Assembly (NCBI GenBank): GCA_023393045.1
Contig: JAEWMV010000159.1
Span: 1-7,486 of the forward strand
DNA from: Bacillota bacterium
GTDB lineage: Bacteria > Bacillota > Clostridia > Christensenellales > CAG-138
Length of the DNA stretch: 7,486 nt
Direction of reading: 5' to 3'
Shown here: in pieces, positions 1-4,501 of the stretch
Position numbering within the stretch: the first letter of the stretch is position 1
Layout of the letters: each line of letters begins with the position of its first letter
Program-made: the position numbers and the translations under genes
Notes under the pieces: generated by a model
Seen by the model: only the letters and a program-made list of their open reading frames with translations
Told to the model about the DNA's origin: nothing
Database searches by the model: none

Positions 1-176
1 AGCATAGAGGCGTCCTGCGCGCCCGTGAGCTCGTCGATAAGAAACTTGGGCAGCACGACGTTGGCGATGAGCTGCGCGCCGCCGAGCAGGGAGGAGCCCA
101 GCAGCAAAAAGATGTAGGCGGGGGAGACGTCCCACGCGAGTTTGAGGAACATGGAAAGCTTCTTTGTCGCCTTCAT
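1..176 (-). CDS. ABC transporter permease/ATP-binding protein, N-terminal fragment (cut by window edge)
   Basis: Only the first 58 codons are visible, reading leftwards off the window. The ATG lies at 176-174, 2 bp after the stop of the upstream ABC gene, and a GA/G-rich Shine-Dalgarno-like stretch (GAGGGGG, 193-187) sits inside the end of that gene, which points to a translationally linked operon. The peptide starts MKATKKLSMFLKLAW, followed by a hydrophobic segment at about residues 18-42 that fits the first transmembrane helix of a type I exporter half-transporter. The stretch LPKFLIDELTG aligns with LPKLVIGELTG of the neighbouring full-length ABC protein, so the two are paralogues. The family normally has about 580-620 residues with a C-terminal ATPase, which would lie outside the window. 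The role as partner subunit of a heterodimeric exporter is inferred from adjacency and similarity; the substrate is unknown. Confidence 0.85.
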   Translation of the reverse strand, partial: MKATKKLSMFLKLAWDVSPAYIFLLLGSSLLGGAQLIANVVLPKFLIDELTGAQDASM

Positions 177-178
177 GC

Positions 179-1987
179 TTACTTCGCCCCCTCGCCCACG
201 CCCTGCGTGTAATATTTGCCCTGCACGGTGAACATTTCGCAGTACTTGCCGCGCTTTGTCATCAGTTCGTCATGCGTGCCCTCCTCCGCGATATGCGCGC
301 CGTCGAGGAGTACGATCCTGTCGCAAAAGCGCGTGCTTGCGAGCCGGTGGGAGATGTAGAGCGCGCTCTTGCCGCCTGTCAGCTCGTCAAAGCGCTCATA
401 GATGTCCTGCTCTGCCAGCGCGTCGAGCGCGGCCGTGGGTTCGTCCATGACCACCATGTTCGCGTTTTTATAGAGCGCGCGGGCGATGGAGAGCTTTTGC
501 GACTCTCCGCCGGAGAAGATGGCGCCCTCCTCGTCTATGACCTTGAGCATGATGGTGTCAAGCCCCTTGGGGAGGGAAGCGACCTTTTCCCAAAGCCCTG
601 CCTTCCTGAGCGCGTCCTCGGCGCGCGCCCTGTCCGCGTTTTCGCAGCCGGCCACGTTTTCGAGCACCGTGTAGGCGAGGACGTTGACCTCCTGAAATAC
701 TGCGGAGAACATAGAAAAGAGCGCTTTTTTAGAGAACTCCCCGATCGGTATGCCGTTGATGAGTATTTGCCCTTCGTCCGCATGGAAAAGCCCGGTCATG
801 AGCTTGACGAGCGTGGATTTTCCCGCGCCGTTCACGCCCACGAGCGCGAGGCGCTCGCCCTTATGGATGGTGAGATTGAGATGTTCGAACACATATTTCT
901 CGCTGCGGGGATATTTGAAAGAAACGTCGCGGAACTCAACTTCGAGCGTGTCGCCCTCGACGGGACCGCGCGCGCCCTGCACGCCCTCGAAATCCGTGTC
1001 GAGGAAGTTAAAAAGCTCATGGACGTATTCGCCCTCGTTGAGCATGGTCGTAATTTCGGTAGTGAGGTTTTTGAGGTTGAGGGAAAGCGCCACGGCGGCG
1101 GCAAGGTACATGGAGAAGTCTGCGATGCTCATGCCGCGCACCACCTCGCGCACGATGAGGCCGTAGGTCGCCGCGTCGCTTACAAGCAGCGTCGCAAGGC
1201 CGATGAAGCCGAGCAGGTATTCCCGTCTCGCGATGAGCGCGTGGATGTCCACATAGCCCTGTATCTCGCGCTTGCAGTTGTCGATGACCCGTTCGCGAAG
1301 GCCATACACGCGGATGTCCTTGCCGTAGGCAAAGTCGTGCGTCGTGCGCAAAAAGTAATCCATCCGGCGCTCCGCGTGGCCAAGTTCCTCCCGCTTTGCA
1401 AAGCGAAAAGCGTGCACCTTGCGGCTGATGTAGGCGATCGCCGCGATGTTGACGAGTATCGCGGCGAGTATGAGCGGGTTTTTGAGGCCGATGAACACGG
1501 CGAGCACAGCGACTGTGAGGAGGATGGCGGGCGCGCGAAAGAGCGCGCGGTAAACCGCCTCCACGCCGTTGTCGTTGCTGCTGGTCGCGGTGAACGCTTT
1601 CTGGTGTGCATCGAAGAACTTATCATCCTCGCAGTTGGGATAGTCCATGCGAAGGAGACTGCCGAACATGCTGCCGATGTAGTCGATGCGAAGCCGCGTC
1701 AGCCGCATGTAGGAAGTTTGAAAACTGACGTTTTTTAAAAAGGAAAGCAGCGTCGACGCAAGGAAGAAAGCGCCCACAATGTAGAACAGGTATTCCGGCC
1801 TCGCCTGCCCCGTCAATTCGCCGATGACGAGCTTTGGCAGCAGCACAGGAGGCAGGGGAAGTATGGCGGCGCCCAAAGTGTAGAGCGCAAAAAGAGCGAA
1901 CAGTGGGCGGTCGTTCGCTGCGGCGTTGGCCAAAAGCCGATTGATTGTTTTACGGAAAGGATAAGATTGCTTCATATGTGCCATCAT
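179..1987 (-). CDS. ABC exporter half-transporter (fused permease and ATPase)
   Basis: Membrane exporter subunit of up to 602 residues, coupling ATP hydrolysis to export of an unknown substrate. The N-terminal half (about 25-310) has several hydrophobic segments (about 31-55, 66-86, 152-187, 257-280, 288-304) like a six-helix exporter domain. The C-terminal ATPase is complete: Walker A GVNGAGKST (384-392), Q-loop Q432, signature FSGGE (491-495), Walker B MVVMDEP with D515 and E516, D-loop AALD (519-522) and H-loop H547 in ISHR. The last signature residue is Glu instead of the usual Gln; the catalytic Glu is kept. The longest frame starts at 1987 (MMAHM), but the ATG at 1975 (fifth residue) is a better start because a TATGAT -10-like box overlaps the first two ATGs. 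No Shine-Dalgarno is visible for either. It is the first gene of a two-gene operon with the fragment at 1-176. Drug, peptide or lipid export are all possible. Confidence 0.93.
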   Translation of the reverse strand: MMAHMKQSYPFRKTINRLLANAAANDRPLFALFALYTLGAAILPLPPVLLPKLVIGELTGQARPEYLFYIVGAFFLASTLLSFLKNVSFQTSYMRLTRLRIDYIGSMFGSLLRMDYPNCEDDKFFDAHQKAFTATSSNDNGVEAVYRALFRAPAILLTVAVLAVFIGLKNPLILAAILVNIAAIAYISRKVHAFRFAKREELGHAERRMDYFLRTTHDFAYGKDIRVYGLRERVIDNCKREIQGYVDIHALIARREYLLGFIGLATLLVSDAATYGLIVREVVRGMSIADFSMYLAAAVALSLNLKNLTTEITTMLNEGEYVHELFNFLDTDFEGVQGARGPVEGDTLEVEFRDVSFKYPRSEKYVFEHLNLTIHKGERLALVGVNGAGKSTLVKLMTGLFHADEGQILINGIPIGEFSKKALFSMFSAVFQEVNVLAYTVLENVAGCENADRARAEDALRKAGLWEKVASLPKGLDTIMLKVIDEEGAIFSGGESQKLSIARALYKNANMVVMDEPTAALDALAEQDIYERFDELTGGKSALYISHRLASTRFCDRIVLLDGAHIAEEGTHDELMTKRGKYCEMFTVQGKYYTQGVGEGAK

Positions 1988-2011
1988 AGCATAAACGTAG
2001 GCGGAACAAAA
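1976..2011 (-). promoter_or_regulatory. Candidate extended -10 promoter for the ABC operon
   Basis: Reading the minus strand, TATGAT occupies 1988-1983 and is preceded by TGC, giving the extended -10 form TGnTATGAT. The -35 region is weak: TTTTGT (2011-2006) at 17 bp, or TTGTTC (2009-2004) at 15 bp. Transcription would begin near 1977-1975, directly at the ATG at 1975, so the message would have almost no leader. The match is to the general sigma-A consensus; start site and use are inferred. Confidence 0.4.
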
Positions 2012-2034
2012 GCAACTATTGATTTCGCCCGTTG

Positions 2035-2048
2035 CGGTTGCGCAACCG
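2035..2048. repeat. Perfect 14-bp palindrome, possible operator
   Basis: CGGTTGCGCAACCG reads identically on both strands. It lies between the rpsT terminator and the ABC promoter, about 59-72 bp upstream of the predicted ABC transcript start. Further copies of its half-site motif occur nearby as GCAAC (2012-2016) and GTTGC (2031-2035). A binding site for a dimeric regulator of the ABC operon is an inference; no regulator gene is in the window. It has no T-run on either side, so it does not look like a terminator. Confidence 0.35.
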
Positions 2049-2050
2049 AC

Positions 2051-2076
2051 GAAAATAAACCGGCCATAAGGCCGGC
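2051..2076 (-). terminator. Rho-independent terminator of rpsT
   Basis: On the minus strand, 20 bp after the rpsT stop codon, a 6-bp all-GC stem CCGGCC / GGCCGG (pairing 2075-2070 with 2065-2060) closes a TTAT loop and is followed by TTTATTTT (2059-2052). Stem, tetraloop and U-rich tail are all present. It should separate rpsT from the ABC operon lying downstream in the same direction. Confidence 0.85.
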
Positions 2077-2096
2077 TGACAATTTAAAGGATAGCT

Positions 2097-2363
2097 TTAT
2101 TTTTCAGAGGCGGCGAGCTTTTTGGCGAGCTGGGCCTTCTTGCGGTTGGCGGCGTTCTTGTGGATGACGCCCTTTGCCGCGGCCTTGTCCACGGTGCTGA
2201 CGGCCTCGGTATAAACGGATTGGACGGCAGTCTTGTCGCCCTCGGCGATGACGGCGTCGAACTTCTTCACCACAGTCTTTGTGCGCGAGGTGATCGCGCG
2301 GTTATTCAGGTTCTTTTTGGCGGTGGTGCCCACGCGCTTCAAAGCGGATTTATGGTTTGCCAA
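2097..2363 (-). CDS. rpsT: 30S ribosomal protein S20
   Basis: Small basic protein of 88 residues that binds 16S rRNA in the 30S subunit and helps its assembly. The sequence fits S20 end to end: N-terminal MANHKSALKRV, a helical stretch rich in Lys, Arg and Ala, and the C-terminal part AAAKGVIHKNAANRKKAQLAK. The length is normal for the family. The start codon is TTG (2363-2361), not ATG; it is fixed by the conserved ANxKSAxKR beginning and by an AAGGGGG Shine-Dalgarno-like sequence (2379-2373) nine bases upstream. No alternative ATG is near. It is monocistronic, with its own promoter (2400-2428) and a terminator (2051-2076), and is transcribed divergently from gpr. In E. coli, S20 also starts with UUG and represses its own translation; whether that applies here is inference. 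Confidence 0.97.
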   Translation of the reverse strand: MANHKSALKRVGTTAKKNLNNRAITSRTKTVVKKFDAVIAEGDKTAVQSVYTEAVSTVDKAAAKGVIHKNAANRKKAQLAKKLAASEK

Positions 2364-2399
2364 AGTGGTTTTCCCCCTTTTTTTACTCGAACATTGTGC

Positions 2400-2428
2400 A
2401 TTATATCATGCGTTACTATGCTTTGCAA
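2400..2428 (-). promoter_or_regulatory. Sigma-A-type promoter of rpsT
   Basis: On the minus strand, -35 TTGCAA (2428-2423), a 17-bp spacer and a perfect -10 TATAAT (2405-2400). Transcription should start around 2395-2392, giving a leader of about 30 nt that contains the rpsT Shine-Dalgarno. A perfect -10 at ideal spacing suits a highly expressed ribosomal protein gene. Confidence 0.8.
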
Positions 2429-2438
2429 GCATATTTTC

Positions 2439-2460
2439 ACAGGTTTACAGCCTGTTTTTT
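2439..2460 (+). terminator. Weak terminator-like hairpin in the rpsT-gpr divergent region
   Basis: On the plus strand, ACAGG (2439-2443) can pair with CCTGT (2451-2455) around a 7-nt loop, followed by a run of Ts (2455-2460). The stem is only 5 bp. No plus-strand gene ends here, so if it works it would stop stray transcription antisense to rpsT before gpr. It may equally be chance in an AT-rich promoter region. Confidence 0.25.
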
Positions 2461-2466
2461 CCTTTT

Positions 2467-2496
2467 GTATAGCGCGGCAACTGCGCGGAAAAGCTA
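2467..2496 (+). promoter_or_regulatory. Candidate sigma-F promoter of gpr
   Basis: GTATA (2467-2471) matches the sigma-F -35 consensus GYWTA. After a 15-bp spacer, GGAAAAGCTA (2487-2496) matches the -10 consensus GGnRAnAnTW at all fixed positions but one. Predicted start is about 2502, with the gpr ribosome site at 2513-2518. In B. subtilis gpr is transcribed in the forespore by sigma-F and sigma-G, so the match is biologically expected. An overlapping sigma-A-like pair TTTACA (2444-2449), 18-bp spacer, TATAGC (2468-2473) is a weaker alternative. Confidence 0.5.
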
Positions 2497-2525
2497 CAAC
2501 ATGAAACATTGAAGGGAGCGGGAAG

Positions 2526-3449
2526 ATGAGCGCAGTCATACGCACGGATCTTGCCATGGAGGCGCGCGAGCTGCATCCGGAACTTGCGGGCGTCGAGGAG
2601 GAAACTTTCACGCGGGACAATGTGAGCGTTTCCCGCATCACGATCACTTCCATGCAAGCCGCCGAGGCGCTTGAAAAGCGCATGGGCAGATACGTCACGC
2701 TCGACGCGCCCGAGCTCGCGCTCAAACCCACGGGGCTTTTCGAGGCTGTTTCCCGCGAGCTTGCGCGTGAGCTTGTTTTTTTGATGGGCAACCTCGCGCC
2801 CGACGCGCCCGTTCTGGTCGCGGGGCTCGGCAACCGCGCCGTCACGCCCGATTCCCTCGGCCCGCGCGTCGCGGACGCCATCTACGTCACGCGCCACATC
2901 AAGCAATATATGGCGGACGCTATGCCGGAAACCGTGCGCGAGGTGAGCGCGCTCGCCCCCGGCGTATTGGGCATGACGGGCGTGGAGACCCGTGAGATCA
3001 TACAGGGCGTGGTCGAGCGCACGAAGCCCGCGCTCATCATCGCCGTGGATTCGCTCGCCTCGCGCAGGGCGGCACGCATCAGCACCACCATACAGCTCAC
3101 GGACACGGGCATCTGCCCGGGCGCCGGCATCGGCAACATCCGCTGCGGCCTCAACGACGAAACGCTCGGTGTGCCCGTTATCGCCATCGGCGTGCCCCTC
3201 GTCGTGTACGCCGGGACCATCGCGCGCGACACCATCAGCCTCATTGCGGACGAAACCGGCCGCCATGCCGAGGAGGAGCACATCAAGGATCTTGCGGACA
3301 AGCTCATCCGCGAGCACATCGGGGAGCTCATCGTCACCCCCAAGGAGATCGACGCGCTCGTCGCCGACATGACGAAAATCGTCGCGGACGGCATCAACCG
3401 CGCGCTGCTCGGCATGGATTATATGGGCGTGAGGACGCTTATCGCATAA
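2526..3449 (+). CDS. gpr: Germination protease GPR (spore endopeptidase)
   Basis: Endopeptidase made as a zymogen in the developing spore; after activation and germination it cuts the small acid-soluble proteins that coat spore DNA, freeing amino acids. Of 307 residues, RTDLA near the N terminus (6-10) is the conserved region around the self-cleavage site. GLGN..VTPDSLGP (100-113) and IIAVDSLASR (171-180) carry two conserved aspartates, D109 and D175. Their 66-residue spacing equals that of the catalytic D127 and D193 of the B. megaterium enzyme as I remember it. The region TDTGICPGAGIGN (192-204) is also typical. The protein is shorter than Bacillus GPR (about 370), with only five residues before RTDLA. 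The ATG has AGGGAG seven bases upstream. It is divergent from rpsT and followed after 43 bp by spoIIP, the usual partner in spore formers. A sigma-F-like promoter lies upstream. Confidence 0.96.
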   Translation: MSAVIRTDLAMEARELHPELAGVEEETFTRDNVSVSRITITSMQAAEALEKRMGRYVTLDAPELALKPTGLFEAVSRELARELVFLMGNLAPDAPVLVAGLGNRAVTPDSLGPRVADAIYVTRHIKQYMADAMPETVREVSALAPGVLGMTGVETREIIQGVVERTKPALIIAVDSLASRRAARISTTIQLTDTGICPGAGIGNIRCGLNDETLGVPVIAIGVPLVVYAGTIARDTISLIADETGRHAEEEHIKDLADKLIREHIGELIVTPKEIDALVADMTKIVADGINRALLGMDYMGVRTLIA

Positions 3450-3472
3450 AGTTGTCCACCGTCTCATAATAT
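3444..3472 (+). promoter_or_regulatory. Candidate sigma-E promoter of spoIIP
   Basis: GCATAAA (3444-3450) resembles the sigma-E -35 element (KMATATT), and CATAATAT (3465-3472), 14 bp further on, resembles the -10 (CATACAnT) with two mismatches. In B. subtilis spoIIP has sigma-E-dependent expression in the mother cell. The predicted start near 3479 leaves a leader of only about 14 nt, beginning at the GGGAGG ribosome site (3479-3484), which is tight. The elements overlap the gpr stop codon region. Confidence 0.33.
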
Positions 3473-3492
3473 GGGGACGGGAGGATGTACCT

Positions 3493-4461
3493 ATGCGAGC
3501 GAAAAGTCGCGCCGTATGGCGCAAAACGAACACAAAAGCCAAGGGCTGGCTTGCGGCGGTTCTTATCGGACTGTGCGGAATCATTCTCCTCGTGACGGCG
3601 GCCATGAAGCTCATCGACGCCGCGCGCGAGGGCGGCAAGCAAATCGAGGCCACGCCCAAGCCTACGCTCAGGCTCGAACGGGCGGACGTGGACGAAAACG
3701 TGGATATCGGCTTTCTCATGGAGCTCATCGGCACGGAGGAGCCCAAAAGCCCGGACATCAACCTCACAGGCGACGAACCCCGGGTGCTCATCTATCACAC
3801 GCACACCAAAGAGGGCTACTTTCCCTCGGAGCAATATAATTATGAGCCTGACCGCAAAGACTGGCGCAACCAGGACGATTCGATGAACATCGTCACAGTG
3901 GGCGAGCGTTTGGCGCAGCAGCTTCGTGATGTCTACGGCATAGAGGTCATACACGACACCACCAACCACGAGCCGCCCAAGCTTTCCACCTCATACTCGC
4001 GTTCGCTCGAAACCATGCTTTATTACAAGGAGAAATATCCGAGCATCACGCTGTTCATCGACGTGCACAGGGACTCATTCGAGGATCCAGTCATCCCCAC
4101 GGGCTATGTCGTCATAGACGGCGAGGAGGTCGCGCGCATCATGTTCGTCGTAGGAACAGGCAAGGGGGCGACGGGCACAGGCTTTGCCGAAATGCCGGAC
4201 TTCGCCTCCAACTACGCGCTCGCCAAGCGCCTCACGGAATACCTGCTCAAAATTGATGACGGGCTTGCACGCAACATCCGCGTCAAGGCGGGGCGGTACA
4301 ACCAGCATGTGTCGAGCACCTGCCTGCTGGCGGAGATGGGGCACAACGGTAATACGCTCGAGCAGGCGCTCAACGCGGCGGACTATCTCGCCGCCGCCAT
4401 CGCCAACGCCGCCAATCTGGACGCGAAACCGGGGCAGGCCGTATTGCCGCTGACCCCCTGA
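3493..4461 (+). CDS. spoIIP: Stage II sporulation protein P (SpoIIP), engulfment peptidoglycan hydrolase
   Basis: Zinc-dependent amidase/endopeptidase that, with SpoIID and SpoIIM, removes septal peptidoglycan so that the mother cell membrane can engulf the forespore. The 322-residue protein has a short basic N terminus, one membrane helix (about 18-38), a linker to about residue 94, and an extracytoplasmic catalytic domain. Motifs are VLIYHTHTKEGYFPS (98-112; H102, H104, E107), FIDVHRDS (188-195; H192) and AEMGHNGNT (280-288; E281), matching the histidine and glutamate metal/catalytic positions of the family. It is shorter than B. subtilis SpoIIP (about 400), mainly in the linker. The ATG at 3493 follows GGGAGG (3479-3484) by eight bases; an ATG inside that region (3485) is out of frame. 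It lies 43 bp after gpr, so read-through from gpr is likely besides its own candidate sigma-E promoter. SpoIID and SpoIIM are not in the window. Confidence 0.96.
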   Translation: MRAKSRAVWRKTNTKAKGWLAAVLIGLCGIILLVTAAMKLIDAAREGGKQIEATPKPTLRLERADVDENVDIGFLMELIGTEEPKSPDINLTGDEPRVLIYHTHTKEGYFPSEQYNYEPDRKDWRNQDDSMNIVTVGERLAQQLRDVYGIEVIHDTTNHEPPKLSTSYSRSLETMLYYKEKYPSITLFIDVHRDSFEDPVIPTGYVVIDGEEVARIMFVVGTGKGATGTGFAEMPDFASNYALAKRLTEYLLKIDDGLARNIRVKAGRYNQHVSSTCLLAEMGHNGNTLEQALNAADYLAAAIANAANLDAKPGQAVLPLTP

Positions 4462-4472
4462 TGGTGTATCAT
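4444..4472 (+). promoter_or_regulatory. Candidate sigma-A promoter of the alpha-galactosidase gene
   Basis: TTGCCG (4444-4449), a 17-bp spacer and TATCAT (4467-4472) match sigma-A consensus at 4/6 and 5/6 positions. The element overlaps the last codons of spoIIP. Transcription from about 4479 would leave a roughly 22-nt leader holding the GGAGGTG ribosome site. No catabolite-repression-like operator or other obvious operator is seen next to it. It would allow expression in growing cells, independent of gpr-spoIIP. Confidence 0.42.
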
Positions 4473-4489
4473 TTGCTTAGAACAAGCCC

Positions 4490-4496
4490 GGAGGTG
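4490..4496 (+). promoter_or_regulatory. Strong ribosome binding site of the alpha-galactosidase gene
   Basis: GGAGGTG is nearly a full complement of the 16S rRNA 3' end and lies five bases before the ATG at 4502. It fixes the start and is the strongest Shine-Dalgarno sequence in the window, suggesting efficient translation. Confidence 0.8.
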
Positions 4497-4501
4497 CAGC
4501 C

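Noticed and set aside
164..1738. Long plus-strand open frame (524 codons) opposite the ABC exporter gene
   Set aside because: Low-complexity, Arg/Ala/Val/Glu-rich translation with no domain, fully antisense to a gene with all ABC motifs. GC-rich codon bias explains the open frame.
1982..1987. The tandem ATG ATG as the true start of the ABC exporter gene
   Set aside because: No ribosome site precedes them and they lie within the -10-like box; the ATG at 1975 begins a more typical N terminus. They cannot be fully excluded, so the longest frame is reported.
2444..2473. Sigma-A-like promoter TTTACA-N18-TATAGC upstream of gpr
   Set aside because: Kept only as an alternative: the -10 is 4/6, it overlaps a hairpin, and gpr is expected to be silent in growing cells.
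2445..3791. Minus-strand open frame (448 codons) across gpr and the start of spoIIP
   Set aside because: Antisense to two well-recognised genes, with His/Arg/Asp-rich translation typical of a shadow frame and no recognisable domain.
3439..3969. Minus-strand open frame (176 codons) opposite spoIIP
   Set aside because: Covers the gpr-spoIIP spacer and the spoIIP metal-binding motif in antisense; composition is that of a shadow frame.
4462..4501. Possible riboswitch or terminator between spoIIP and the galactosidase gene
   Set aside because: The gap is 40 bp, with no stable hairpin or T-run; only a promoter-like box and a ribosome site can be seen.
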